Positions 10,917 through 23,318 of a stretch of DNA of 64,000 nt are shown here, piece by piece. The notes beneath the pieces were generated by a model. The model did no database searches and had not been told where the DNA came from. It saw only the letters and a program-made list of their open reading frames with translations. The position numbers and the translations under genes are program-made. The first letter of the stretch is position 1. Each line of letters begins with the position of its first letter. Source of the DNA: Holothuria scabra (Eukaryota > Echinodermata > Holothuroidea > Aspidochirotida > Holothuriidae); NCBI GenBank assembly GCA_037179385.1, contig CM074181.1, forward strand, positions 48,442,394-48,506,393. The letters are read 5' to 3'.

Positions 10917-11200
10917 GAAACGGCAAGTGAAGGTATGGGGTATGATGTTTCGGCGTGAGTATGCAAAACAAAAAACTCTCAGTACAGAGCATGCTGTGAA
11001 ATATGTGCTACGGTACATGACTGTGCATTTTCAACTTGCTGTCAATCGAAGAGTTATATCAATAGAAAATTTCTGTGGACTTTTACAAAATTTGTAGTTT
11101 GGGGTGAGATTGAACTTCCTCTGATATCTGGCATTGTATGAAAGCATACCATCAAGAAGTTTTTTGTGTCTGCTTAGACGAATCTGGACAGCCAGTGATG
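10917..11200 (+). repeat. Dispersed repeat, copy 1 (inverted copy at 36987-37265)
   Basis: This stretch, from CGGCAAGTGAAGG to AAGAAGTTTTTTGTGTCTGC, matches the reverse complement of 36987-37265 along its length. Shared blocks include ACTCTCAGTACAG and AACTTGCTGTCAATC. A more diverged stretch is near 39262-39420. The nature of the repeat is unknown. Confidence 0.7.
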
Positions 11201-13199
11201 GTCTGATTTCAGTCGGCCAGTACTAGGGTCTATCATCTTTTAATCTTTGAATTTCTTTGCTTACCTATATCATGGATGATTGTAGACTAAACTGAATCTT
11301 GATTCCTTCAATTTTACTGAATATGAGGGTATGAATTTGGTGTAGACTATAAATGAAAGCGATCTAAGGCTGGTTGACCCCACTAATGGCTGCCCACAGT
11401 CAATAAGAGCAAGCACTGATTAGATCCGTCTACAAGGAATGATGATATGTCCAGGTTTGTGTCAGCAGCTCTAAGTAACTCCGGTTGCAATTAAAACCAG
11501 AATGAAAAATGCATTGTGGTTTCGATGATACGTAAATACTCCATTTCAAATAATGCCACCATGTACCATATCTTCTCACTTAAATGTTATGTTCGCATGT
11601 TCAAAATTTATTATCCCAGATGACTTTCGACCTCAACCATGAATACCGAACCCATTTTCAAGCTGTATATTGGACCATAGGTAGGCCTATAGCTCCAGTC
11701 CCTGAAGGTATCTCGCACTCATTTTCTGCTCAAAACCAATCGAGGAATACATCCGAGAAAGGGTACCCCCCAAGGTCTACGAGTAACATTTTTAGGCCTT
11801 TGTCTCAGTTTTAAAACAAGCCACAAGATAAAAACAGAGACCATTAATTGTAGAAAATTAAAAAAAAAACAGTAATCAAAGGCATCGTTAACCGATGTTT
11901 CTTTCAGGATGACTCTTTTTCTAGCTCTTTTTTTACACTGATGAACTGACTAAATGCGAGCAAACTGGTCCTAACTTATCATCCCCATGTATGTTCAGAC
12001 AAGGTTAATTCAGTTAAAAGCACTATGTTACGACAGATTGTTAAGAAGCTCTAATATTGCTCTGCGAATATTGCTGCCTATCATTGAATCCAATTATGAG
12101 GTATCGCTTGAAGTTAATTAGAATCACCTTGAGTTGTCCTTAGTTTCCATTAATTGCGTGATGTTATTCTTTCACGGTGTTGTTAGAGAGGAGATACAAC
12201 CAGCAAAATTTTCAGACAATATGTAACTGAAAATTGAAAACAACATTATTCATTTGATTGACAGGCCTTTTGCTTATATTTATTTTCTTTTTTTTACACC
12301 CTTGTAATAACGATTTCTTCCATTCTTTTGAGTGCGTACTCAAAAGAAAAAAAATCAAATGTTGTTCAACTAGTATAGGGTCTTCAACAAAACTACCGGG
12401 TAGGGGAAGCAGATAGTTTTGTGTGTGCATGTATGCGTATTTATGTGAGTTTATGAGTATGGGTTTACAAAAGTAGCTGTGTATTTGTGAATGTATTTGA
12501 GACAAGCCGATGAAACGATTACATTTCCCCCAACGGGGTACCCCAAAGAAGGACAAAAATATTACTTCAATAAGGCCGTATGTTAAGATACAACAGAACA
12601 AAATATATAACGCGATTTTCCCCTTCCTTTAACCAAATAACCCTTGCAGTGTGTTACGCAAATTTATTATTATTTTGCAAAATTTAATTGTTGATGTTAA
12701 ATTTAAACGTTTCATTGCAAAAAGAAAATCAAAATAACTACTGCTCAAATTTTTTTTACAAGTCCAAGGGAATGCCATTTCAGACTGTCTGAGGGACTGC
12801 AACTTCCAAAATTTTAGTTCTGAACGCTCGGCAACGATTGGTAGTGGCTCTCCGCTCAGATAGTCTTTCAGGCAAGCAGTATGAGAGGGAGAGGCAGGGG
12901 GCAAACCCCCGTCCCCCAAATTTCAGCAAAATCTAGAATTTGGGCAGGAATTTTGAAAAAATTAGGACAGCCACTTGAGTTTCAAAAAATCGTTTTTTTC
13001 AGAAAAATTCCTAGGCGTGCCCGAAATATTGACCAGAAAGCCAAAAGGCTTAGTTAGTGGTTCCTTGCCTCAGAAAAAAGATCAATTCTTGTTTTTACCA
13101 AAGCGATAGTGTTGCATAAGGCATTCACATGTATGAAAAGAATCCAAGCTTCCTCCACATGTGTGAAATGTATCCAAGCTTCCTACATTGAGATATTGT
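11201..13199. other. Intergenic, mostly no recognisable feature
   Basis: No gene or domain seen. The segment near 12780-12900 is an inverted, diverged match to the 172-base repeat at 17.3-17.8 kb, sharing the CATTTCAGACTGTCTGAG and GCTCGGCAACGATTGG-like blocks. Confidence 0.45.
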
Positions 13200-13560
13200 G
13201 TCAATCAGATTCAGACCTTGCTAGGTCCCACATGACCTTTGACCTCCAAAGAGTAGGGTGATTACTATTTTGCATCCACAAGCATGAGAAATGTACAATG
13301 TCCAACACCACAACCTGGAGATATTGTGTGAACATTGTATTGAAATTCTGACCCCTAATTAAACCATATGACCTTTGCGGACATGATAGTGGCTTGTTAT
13401 AAATGTTGAGGAAAAAATTAAGAGACAATCAATGGCGCGTACAAAGCACTGAGCACCTACGGCCGGGGATCCAGGGGACCATTTGACCTCTGGTGACCCC
13501 AATGACCTTTAACCTCCATCAAAAAACAATAGCGATTATCTACTCAATGTGGTTATCCCG
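13200..13560. repeat. Dispersed repeat carrying TGACCTTTGACCT (DR1) words
   Basis: The block has TGACCTTTGACCT at 13233-13245 and further TGACCTTT words at about 13371 and 13503. The phrase CCTCCATCAAAAAACAA is shared with 50700-50720, and inverted relatives lie at 36460-36640. AGGTCA-type half sites at one-base spacing are DR1 nuclear-receptor sites; their function here is untested. Confidence 0.55.
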
Positions 13561-13659
13561 CACACCAAATATGACATAGTATGTCACACTTACTCTTCTA
13601 GTGATATACCGCGTTTACAAAGCAATGTCTAAGGAATTTACATTATGTCTAAGAAATTT

Positions 13660-13910
13660 ACATTTGACATGTTCGCGCAGCCTGATAGGCTCAGACTCAG
13701 AGGATTTCATGCCCGAAGTTTACCTGAGTGGGAAATTGCATGAGAATAGTTGTCTCTCTCAATACCGACCGAATTTTTTCGCCTTTACCACGTAAAGTGG
13801 AAGCATTAATTATATACATCCCCAAAACAAACAAGAGGGCAAGTTATTTTCTACCCAGAAACAACCAGTCCATATCAATGGTTCCTGTTCACTCGATACC
13901 TTCTACAGAC
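13660..13910 (+). repeat. Diverged direct repeat, copy 1 (copy 2 at 15480-15725)
   Basis: Both copies share an order of words: CCCGAA then TTTACCTGA, AATGAGA or CATGAGA, ATACATC or ATATCATC followed by CAAAACAA, TTTTCTACC, and CCATATCAAT. The divergence is high, so this is an old duplication or two copies of an unknown repeat. Confidence 0.5.
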
Positions 13911-15479
13911 CGTACGCGTTGAAATAAAAATAAACCGGTGCGCGACAAAATAAAAATTAAAATCAACATATAGCCCGTTCTCCGTTGTCAGCATGAACCC
14001 CTTGTATAGTTATACAAGGGCTTCGATTCTTACGTGTTGCATCATGATTAACACTTAAAAACATACTTGAAAATTTTACGATGCCCTTGTGTTTCTCCGA
14101 CATGATTGTTTTTGATCGCTGTCCCTCTATTTAGGGGTGTGCATGTGGGTCTTGGCACATTGGTCAATCTAACGGAGAAGGATGGGGGCAAGACGCCACC
14201 TTCTTTACGCCTATATCTGCTCCACTGAGGACACCCAGATGGCCACAGCAACATGATTTAATGCAAAGGTTTGCACGCCCCTGTTCTATACCATAATGAA
14301 CCACCGTTAATTGGAAACAGACACAAGACTAACGTGCCGACCGTTCACAGCCACTATATTGCTCACATGGGCTTACGTGGGACTCTGTGAACATAGGTCA
14401 GTTGGTTACGCTCATAACCCGTTGACATATTGGCCGACAGCTATTTACATTACTCAAATGTTGTTGTTGTGACCACGAAGTTGCAACGTACTCCCTGTAC
14501 TGGCGACGCCAAATCGGCAGGAAAGTAAGTAGACAGCCTATTCTCCCGGACTTAATATCATATGAGGTTCGTGTATTTGAATGTGTGTTGTGGGGCAAAG
14601 GATCAGCCTGAATCGCCTCCTTGAAGATTCTCGTAGATAAACATTATGCTTATTTTAGTGCATTTGTTATTTTTTATTTGACGAAAAGAAGGGGGGGGGG
14701 TGAGGCAGTTAAAGCCCCCGCCCCCACCCTTGAATCCGCGCCTTGAAACTTCCATACTAATGTAATGAACATGGTTAGTCCACGTAAGATGCGAATCAAC
14801 AAACACTCCAAGAATTTAGTTACATTAGAACCACATAGTGGTATGTTATTTACAGTTTGGTTGAGATTTCGGAGGGTAAAGATTAGGATTGATATTAAGG
14901 AACCCGGACACAATTGGAGTATGTCGTTTAAACGTTACTCCAGTCGTTATACTGAATATTATTCTCTTTTAAGTTTTATCGTTGGGGAAGGGAACTCTAA
15001 ACTCAAAACAAACGAAAACACTATTTTTTGATTAGGGATTTCTTGGTCATCTTGGTAAAGGGTCGTATTGACAAATGAAAACGCCATTTACATACCGAAA
15101 TTTCTAAGACGTTACTCCTGAAGCAAACTCCCCTGTAAAATAGTTAAGTTGGAAGCCTACCCTCCATTTTGAATTCCGTGGAGAACAACGTCTTTACGCC
15201 TGTCCAGCATGTCGGCCTGTCCGACTATACTAAGCCTACCCAGTACGTACATGCCTACTTACAAACATACATTCAAAGACCTACATGCACACATTTATGA
15301 ACGTAGAAACGTTTAAAACTGTCATTTTAACAGTTTTTATAGTATCGGTTTAAAGTCTCTACATTACCAGTTCAAAGAAGTTTTACATCAGTACCACTAC
15401 TTTTTGTGACGTTACCGATTGTTTTTGTATTAGTTGTATGTAGTTGTATTAGTTTTTCAGTTAATTTTTACATTAATCG
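13911..15479. other. Intergenic, no gene supported
   Basis: No domain recognised. A G tract and GC-rich segment at 14688-14746 ends CCTTGAATCCGCGCCTTG, which resembles one end of an hAT-like element, but no partner end was found. Confidence 0.4.
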
Positions 15480-15725
15480 GCCATAACATGAACGGCCTGC
15501 TTAACTTAGAGTCCGAGATTTACAAGCCCGAATTTACCTGAATGTGGAGTTAAATGAGACCTATTGGCCCTTACAATTAATACCTGATCATCAACTTTCG
15601 CGCATTTCCTGCGCAAAGTGCTAGTAGTATGAATTTTATTTATATCATCAAAACAAGTCCGAAAATGATTTTCTACCAAACGACCTTGTCCATATCAATC
15701 CTTATTTGTCCAACACCGAACACAT
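15480..15725 (+). repeat. Diverged direct repeat, copy 2
   Basis: Counterpart of 13660-13910, in the same orientation about 1.8 kb downstream. Confidence 0.5.
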
Positions 15726-16004
15726 CGAAAAGAGCATGCGTGCCCTAATACTCAGCATAGTGGCTCAGATTCCTCTTGCAATCTTCATAAGAAAAGTATT
15801 TCCACTAGCATGTTAAATTACATGTAGAGAAGCGAGATTTTCTTCACAAATGTCAAGAGTGATCGCAAAAGCTATCATATTAAAGATAAATTTTGTCGAT
15901 CCCTGCAGACCTTCGGCTGTCGACTCTCAGAGATCTTTATAGGTGTAAATACTTTTCAAAATCAATAACATGGTGTTTTAGGTAGTGCTAGTACAGATAC
16001 ATGA

Positions 16005-16120
16005 CCACCGGGTATTTTCCGGTCTCGGTCTTGGTCTCGACACCCTATGGTCTTTTTCTTTGTCTCGGATCCTTGCGGTCTCGAAAATTGTTCTGGTGTC
16101 GCTTCGAGTCCAGCAAAACA
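16005..16120. repeat. GGTCTCG-rich degenerate minisatellite
   Basis: GGTCTCGG/GGTCTTGG words recur at irregular spacing (near 16019, 16031, 16047, 16061, 16078). Short and degenerate; no coding frame. Confidence 0.45.
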
Positions 16121-16543
16121 TTTCCATTTTTACTTTGTTCTTAAATTAGATGCATATTGTCCATTGTTAATTAATGATAGATAACAATAACATCAAATAC
16201 CAATTACCTATCTAACCTCATCTTATCTTAGAGTTAACTTTTCAACATTTAAAGTTAATTTCTTTGAAAAATAGGCTAATCATTGAGGAAAGGAGTAGCA
16301 TCTAATGGGTCCATACACTCATTCTAGGGCTTAACTTTCTTCTGTAAGTTGGTAAGTGGGTCTCAAACTTGGTAAATGAGGAAAATGTAACACAGTACTG
16401 CACAGTACAATCACACAGGTTAGGTTATTCAATGTAATCAGTAGTGCGAGTGCGGTACTACACTGCATTGCGTGTTCACTGTATTTGTTTAATTCCCCAA
16501 AATTCTCAGTCTTCGGTGTTATCCTTTTCTGGATACATACATT

Positions 16544-16827
16544 AAAGTGTACCTCAAGTAAAAATATTCAAAAATGTATATTAAACAGCATGCAAAATGA
16601 ATTGCAACAGTTCAACTCCCATCTTCATAGAACATTCTTGAGCTGAGATACAAAATTTTGAAATTTTTTCACCTGTAACAAAATTGGTCCTTGCGCAATA
16701 ATTTGTGACTTTCTTGTTTAACAACTCACATTACCTACATTGTTTCTTTTTAAAATGAAATATGTTTTTATGACCTTAAATACTTCCTGGTTTCTTGCGT
16801 AGCATGTCGCACAGAGACGGGCTTTAT
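16544..16827. mobile_element. Foldback MITE, left arm of an interrupted copy
   Basis: Begins AAAGTGTACCTCAAGT and matches the left arm of the copy at 4453. Its right arm is at 22592-22885; the two halves are separated by a 5,764-base insertion. Confidence 0.7.
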
Positions 16828-17199
16828 CAGTGGCGAAGCTATAATTGTTTTCGTTGGTGGGGACTATGGGGAAGCTGGATACTTTTTCAGGGGGGGGGGG
16901 GGCTGGAGTTTACTATCTAAATGTAGCGCTTCCATCACCTCTCGCGGAGCGTGCAAAGAAAATTTTGGACTTTTAAAACCTCCCAGATAGCTGGAAATGG
17001 TATATTCCCGTTATAATTGATGTTAATCTTGTGAGAAAAATTTGATATTTTTCTCAGATTGAAACACACTTTTGACATGCTGATTAGGTCAGTTCATTAC
17101 TCCACTGGACTATGTATCCTAGGATTGCAAATCCGGAATCCTGCTGTATGTTGCAAGCAGCTGTTCCAGTGCAAGTCTAAGTAAGGTATTTCCATAGGC

Positions 17200-17846
17200 G
17201 TAGGGGAGTATTTTAGTTTGGGGGCAGAAGATTTTTACCCGAAGAATGTAATTTTGCCCGTTAATTGGCACAGCGGAGCACCACCACTGGTTGTCGCGGA
17301 GCGTCCAGAATATTTGAAAATTTGTACCTCTCAGACAGTCGAAAATTCCACTTCCCAGGCTGATAAAGGGGATCCAAGCAGTCGCTATTTAAAGTTCCAA
17401 TTGCAAATTAACGTTCACTCCAAACTAAAATTCAGCCTGAAAGATTAAGAGGAGCGCCACCATTAGTTGGCGCGAAGCGTACAGAAATTTTTTGAAATAT
17501 CCGACAGTTGAAAATGTCATTTCCCGGGCTTAAAGGGGATCTAAGCAGTCGCTATTTTGAGTTTCCTTTTGCACAAAATGCTCACTTGAAACTTAAATTC
17601 TGCTATGAAGCGGTTTAAGTGGAGCACCATCATAACTTGGGGCGAAGCATACAGGAAACTTTGAAAACTCTGACCCTTCAGACAGTCACAAATGTCATTT
17701 CCTATGCTTGGTCTAAGAAGTCGCTATTTCGAGGCTAAGTTTGCAAAAAATGTTCGCTTGCAACTAAAATTTTGCCAGGAAGACTAGTTTCGTGGAACGC
17801 CATCACCAGTTGGCCCGTAGCGAAGAGAATAATTTGAAAAATCGGA
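17200..17846 (+). repeat. Tandem array of about 172-base units
   Basis: Units begin with a GAGCRCCAYCA-type word at 17276, 17452, 17622 and 17795 (spacings 176, 170, 173). Each includes a GCGAAGCG-like word, a CAGACAGTC-like word, CATTTCC and AAGCAGTCGCTATTT. The array is broken at 17847 by a transposon and resumes at 19672. Related units occur at 18375-18510, 35945-36070 and, inverted, near 12780-12900. Confidence 0.75.
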
Positions 17847-17854
17847 CCCCTGAC

Positions 17855-18093
17855 CAGGGGTAGCGCCAGGATTTGCCCGACAGAGGGGCCAAGTTCCCGA
17901 CAGGGGGGCCAGAATTTCAAGGCTCTGACAAAGGCGATGGTATGTCCCAGTTGAACGTGACTTTGCAGAATTTGAGGCGCACGAAGGGCGCTGAAATTTT
18001 TGGCTTTCTTTTTACAAAATACTTAAAAATCTGGAGTTTAATGAAGTTAAAATTAAAACTTATGAAAGAAATTTGGCTTTTATTGGTACTACC

Positions 18094-18124
<31 letters not shown>

Positions 18125-19663
18125 CGTGTTTTTGAAGAATCTGTCCTTCATAAGGGAAAAATCAAAAACGTTATATGGGCGACAGCTGAAATTCTTTTGG
18201 GGTTACGCATTGAATCGTACAAGACCTAATTACTAACTGACTAAGGCTTTGAGACGAGACTAGAAGTTCACCCGGAAAGTTTCTCCCTTTTTTGAACGAA
18301 TCTTTCAAAGTTGAGAGCTTATCATGATAGAGAAATTTTGTTCAGTTATCTGTTCGACTAAAACACTATCTGTGCGGAGCGCCACCATCAGTTAGCGCGG
18401 AGCGTACAGAAAATTGTTAAGAAATCTAACCCCTAAGAAAGCCTGAATGGCATTTCCCAGACTTGTAACTAGAAATGAAGCAGTCGTTATTTTGAGCTTT
18501 CCTTTAAAATGAAAGTTTCACTTCAACAGAGAAAAACCCCAACTTGCTAATGATCAGAAAATTACCAGATAAATGTACTGCTACAATTAGATGTAATGGT
18601 CTTGCCTTTTTTCAAGGAGGGGGGGGGGGACTATGCAACGGAATTGAACACATTCTAAAATGTTTTTTGATTGTATGAAGAGTCTTCGTTGAATTCAATT
18701 GCAAGGTCTACTAAATAGATGAAATTTTTAACGTGACAGCCCGATCTCAAGACTATAAATGGTTTTGCACCAACGTTTTTGAAAGTATGGCACGTTACAA
18801 GTTGCCTTCCAGAAATTTTCAGTCAGACTTATGGGGAGATTTTCTCACACCACTGTTTATCATTATTTGTAGATGAAAACTTCATGGCCGATATTCATTA
18901 CCTTTGTGAGAATTCGGCTGTCCGGGCAGGCCCGATGACAGACCATTGGGTAATGCACGCACATGAACAACCCCTAGTCCGTTTTTGTAAGGAGAGTTCG
19001 GAATTGTGAGTTTCCTTCAAGAATATGGTCTTCTAGCTGTCTTGTAAGCAAGGTCAAGAAAGTCGTCCGAGTGACTACAGACCCACATCTTTTATCGTCG
19101 GTCTGTAGATGAAGTCTCCCCGACGAAATTGGATTTTTTCAACAACAGGGGGTTTGTAGCCCGTCCCCGACGGAGGCATGAACTTGCGCGCACGGATTGA
19201 AGATGGGATGAGGGATAGGAGAGCTAGGAAGAAGTGATTAAAACCGATTCAGATATGCATTAAAATAGCGTTACAAAAAAATAAGTTCAAAAAGAAAAAA
19301 ATCATGGTCATCCATCTAGTAACTTCAGTCCTTTACTTTTTTGATGTTTAGGCCTCCTCGAAAAAATGCCGTCCTTCCCCGACGGGGGAAGAGATAGGAC
19401 AAGGTAAAAAGAATGGGGTTTAATAGAGTTAAGAAGTGATTAAAAATCGATTCGGATTTGTATTAAAATAGCATTTCAAAACAAAAATATGTTCTAGATC
19501 ACCCATCCAGCAACTTCAGTCATTTTGGGTTTTTTTATTTTTTTTTATTTTTTTTATTTTTTCGCCCCCCGACGAAACCGCCTACCTTCCCCGACGGGGG
19601 AGGGGGGGTGTTCCCCGACTGGGGGGGGCACTGCCCCCGGACTCCCCGCTGGCGCCACCCCTG
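17855..19663. mobile_element. 1.8-kb non-autonomous hAT-like element with perfect 8-base target duplication
   Basis: The ends are inverted repeats: CAGGGGTAGCGCCAG at the left and CTGGCGCCACCCCTG at the right. CCCCTGAC flanks both sides (17847-17854 and 19664-19671). Excising the element and one duplication restores the tandem-array unit. No transposase is encoded. Inside are a 28-A run (about 18093-18120), a copy of the host repeat (18375-19010) and two copies of a roughly 207-base unit near 19225 and 19433. Confidence 0.75.
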
Positions 19664-19671
19664 CCCCTGAC

Positions 19672-20130
19672 ACAGACGAAAATGACATTTCTTGGGTTTA
19701 TAGGGGCATATAAGCAGTCGCTATTTGATCAGAAAAATACCAGATAAAATGTGTTACTACCAATCGATGAAATGGTCCCGCATATTTACGGGGGAAAACT
19801 TCAAAACGGAATTGAAAACATGCTAATGAACTTCATTCTATTGCGACTCTTGGCTGAATTCAATATATATTGATAAAATTGTGTGACTGCCCAAACTTTC
19901 GACTAGGCCTATATAATTATGAATTTACTTTTTAAAAATGGAACATAATGATTACAATATGTGTTTTAACGAACTTTCAAGTTGACTTATTGGGAAGACA
20001 TTTTCACTCTGTATCATTAAAGTATCGAAAAACGAATAACCCGATTTTCATAACCATTGCCCGTATAAAGCTCTAGAGCAGGAAAGAAGGCAAACTTTAA
20101 GGCACCTGATCATGAACAACCTCCTGTCTG
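19672..20130 (+). repeat. Continuation of the array unit and its 3' flank
   Basis: After the nested insertion the unit resumes (CATTTC, AAGCAGTCGCTATTT). About 400 bases follow that also match, in order, 18540-19000 inside the nested element (CAGATAAA, ACGGAATTGAA, GAATTCAAT, GACTTAT). Confidence 0.6.
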
Positions 20131-20142
20131 TCCGTTGAACTA

Positions 20143-20398
20143 AAGGGCAGGAGCAGTCATCCCAAATTGAAGAAGTGTAGTAGACTGTCCAGTTTCATGA
20201 TTGGCTGTTGGGAGTCATGTGACAATGTTTTTTCCCTTCAGATGTGAAATTTACCAGGAATAACTGCTTGTTTTACCTTGAATATGCAATAGTACAGTCA
20301 TAAAATGTAATTAAAGATACTTTGAAGAGAAAATAAGATGAAAATTGTGTTATTTAGCTTTTTCTTCAAAATAAGTTTGGAGGACTGCTCTTCACCTT
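20143..20398. mobile_element. MITE family 1 copy with TA target duplication
   Basis: The left end AAGGGCAGGAGCAGTC and right end GACTGCTCTTCACCTT are inverted repeats flanked by TA at 20141-20142 and 20399-20400. 256 bases, non-coding. Confidence 0.75.
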
Positions 20399-20399
20399 T

Positions 20400-22560
20400 A
20401 ATTTGGCTATTGAAAACGTCCCAGCATTGTTTTAACCTTTGACAGAATATTTTACTATTTCAGGAAAATTTTGAAAGACTACATTTATGTATGAAGTGGG
20501 GATGATAAAATTTTTGTTTTAACATTCCATCCAAATGTGTCGCAGATCTTTTTTTATTTTCCATGAAAATTTTACTTTAAACATATCGTTTTCTGTTTTT
20601 CGGGAAGGATTTGAAGCTTTTAAAATAATCGGCCATTTCGGGTAATTTGTGACACAAGATTGAAAAACAGGCTTAAGAATGAATTGTTTCTTTTAAGCCA
20701 CAGGCTTCCCAAATGTGTCGCTATTTTCTTGATCTGTTTGATTTTTCGTAACTATGTTACCCTTACTGTGATACTCTTGAATTTTCGGGCAAATACTTGA
20801 AAGAATTTGGATATTCGACAAATTCGGGCATGAAGTTGTGATTATCCGTGAAGTAAAAGTCACGAATAACAGCTTTTTGCGCTGCCCGAAGGTGTAGCGT
20901 CTTTTGAAACTTGACTTGGTTTTTAATGAAAATTTTATTGCGACTCTATCTTTTTTAAGATTTCGGCCAGGTTTTAATTCAAAATGTAAGGGCTGTCCGA
21001 ATTTTTTCCAAATTCCTGCCCAAATTTAGATTTTGCGGAATTATAAGGTTGCAACCCTTGAGACTGCATTGACTTAACGTGGGTTTGGTTTTTGCACTGG
21101 CCAATGACTGGCAGCAATGGCCGTGTGAAGTGCAAATTCCTCCCAACCATATTTGACTCAAATATTCTGCCATAGTTATTGCAGGGGGCTGTTCCCAATA
21201 ACAGCTCCCTGGTTATTATATATACCTTTCCCTTGTTGGGAAACTACTTACGTACACTGTGTATGCACAGGTATGTACGTTCATAAATTTTGTAAGGTGC
21301 GTCCGTAATTGTCCGTAACAGCATGTTAGGCTCTTCAAAGAAGTTCATCACGTGACTTTGAAGGTGCACACGATCCATCGGTAGAGATATAGCTCCATTC
21401 AATGATATACTGTTTCTGCTGGGAAGTAAAATTAAAGTTGACCCAAGGGCTAAAAGGGGACTGCAAGAGATCTCCTTATCAGTAAGTTTTTAAGACTTTT
21501 GAATAAATGAAGAAATCCTATATTCTCGGGTTTTTTTTCTTTTTAAGCGTAAAATACTGGTTCCGAGGCCTGGCGATTGGAGACCTTCGCTGAGGACCTT
21601 CAGTAGGCCCTACAGACTCATCATACCGCAGTCAGTGTGCGGTAAGGGTGAAGTAGACCTACTTCATTACGCTAGGTGGGCTTCCTAAATTTTGTACGAC
21701 CATAGTTACTGAAAAATATTGTTCGTCTGACGAACCGTTACACACGTTTGTTGAAATGGTTTAATCCAACTAGTTTAACGTTATACAGTGCGACTGCTAC
21801 TATGCTTCGCAATTTCGCGGAATTGTTAAGTGTGCTTACCAAGCCTTTGATTGTCCCGCTAACTAACTTTACAGTGGTTCTGATTTAAGACGGAAATCTT
21901 AATCGAACCTTTTGCAATAATATACGCCTGAATTGAAGTCATTACAGTTTGATAATTGTTCGCAAGAGATCTGAAAAAGATATCAGTTTACTTTGTCTGC
22001 ATGTATCCATAACCTATGAAAAGTCCAACAACAAGGCTCTCTTGTACCAACAACGTCACGTGACTGACGAAAACCGGAATCTTAACATAAGCAGTCAGTT
22101 CGCGGAGTTTCCCAACCAGGGAAAGGTATAATAACTATGATTCTACCCACTACACCAAGTATGATTTTAGAACAAATTTGTGCATCCCCAGGAATTGAAA
22201 AAAAAAAAAAAACAATGCAGGAGAACGATACAGGCCAGATGCTAGGAGCACACTTTAATCCACATCAAGGTAGCCAATTTCAGCCACTCCAAATCTGCTG
22301 GAAAATTATCCGTCCAGAAACCCTACGATTAAAAAGTCAAGACATTCCGAAGATATGAAGCTTGTCGCAGTCTACCTGAATTTATTCCGAAATTCAGAGT
22401 GGGCCACGATTGCAGAATACCCTGCACCTGTGTGGATCTATCGCAAGTGTATCTATGTTATAGAAGGCGGGTAGCCCGAATTGATTATTATCATCGGCCA
22501 GCATGAATATAATTTTTTGCCCAGGTCGCCAGTGGGGGGAAGGGGCTGCTGGGGGCTGGG
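20400..22560. other. Interior of the 5.76-kb element, no gene
   Basis: AT-rich sequence with only short unassigned frames (for example at 20974-21198, minus strand). No transposase motif recognised. Confidence 0.45.
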
Positions 22561-22591
22561 CGATTCAGTGGGGGCAGTAGCTCCGCAACTG

Positions 22592-22885
22592 GGCTTAATT
22601 AATTTGATCACCCCAAGGTAAAAAGTGCTTTCACACCTTGCTACAACATGGTGCAGTAATTGTCAGAAAAACAAAGAAATACAAAGATAGTAATTTGAGT
22701 AGTACAACAATGACATCACAAGCTATTGCGCAATGTACCATTTTATGTTGTTTGAATACACTTCAACATTTTTAATCTCAGCTCAGGAATGTCCTATGAA
22801 GATGGGAGTCGGACTGTAAGAATTCATTTTCATGGTTTTTAATACATATTTTTAAATTTTTGACTTGAGGTGCATTTTAATTTGG
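22592..22885. mobile_element. Foldback MITE, right arm of the interrupted copy
   Basis: Matches 4730-5000 closely (GACATCACAA, TATTGCGCAATGTACCATTT, CAGGAATGTCCTATGAAGAT) and ends TTGACTTGAGGTGCA, the complement of the family terminus. Confidence 0.75.
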
Positions 22886-23318
22886 CGAAATTGAAAAGAG
22901 GATTGAACACTTATACCAGTTCAGAGATAGTTCTCATGTGACGTCGTAAGACCTTTTGACATAATATATATGCCATGTTTGAGGGCAATCTCTATATGAA
23001 AGTACAGTCTTGTCCCCAGACATGGCGGTTGCTAATGCCTGGTTGTGACGTCGCCGAGAACTATCTTTACAGTGGCGTCACCATGGGTGGGGGCAGGGGA
23101 TCCTGCCCTCTGGAAAATCTTGTGTCCCCTTGTGCCTCCCAACTGAGATTTGAGATTTTTAAAAAGCAATATGTCTTCTGTAGTCAGTGTGTGACTCAGA
23201 AATTTTTTAAGATTTGATTCTTCTTTTGACGAGAAAAGGCAGTAATTTTCATTTTCATCATATGAAGTTATCGCCAAACCATCTGGAAATGCCATTTGTT
23301 TCGTGAAGCCCTTTTTTA

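Larger units (their letters stand above)
16828..22591. mobile_element. 5.76-kb non-autonomous hAT-like element inserted in a foldback MITE
   Basis: The left end CAGTGGCGAAGCTA and right end TAGCTCCGCAACTG are inverted repeats with two mismatches in 14. The flanking 8-mers are GGCTTTAT (16820-16827) and GGCTTAAT (22592-22599), a 7/8 target duplication as expected of hAT. Removing the insert rejoins the two arms of the foldback MITE in the order seen intact at 4453-5000, which supports a true insertion. No transposase frame is present. The interior holds a 172-base tandem array, a nested 1.8-kb element and a MITE. Confidence 0.6.

Noticed and set aside
14728..14746. CCTTGAATCCGCGCCTTG as a transposon end
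   Set aside because: No matching left end or target duplication was found.
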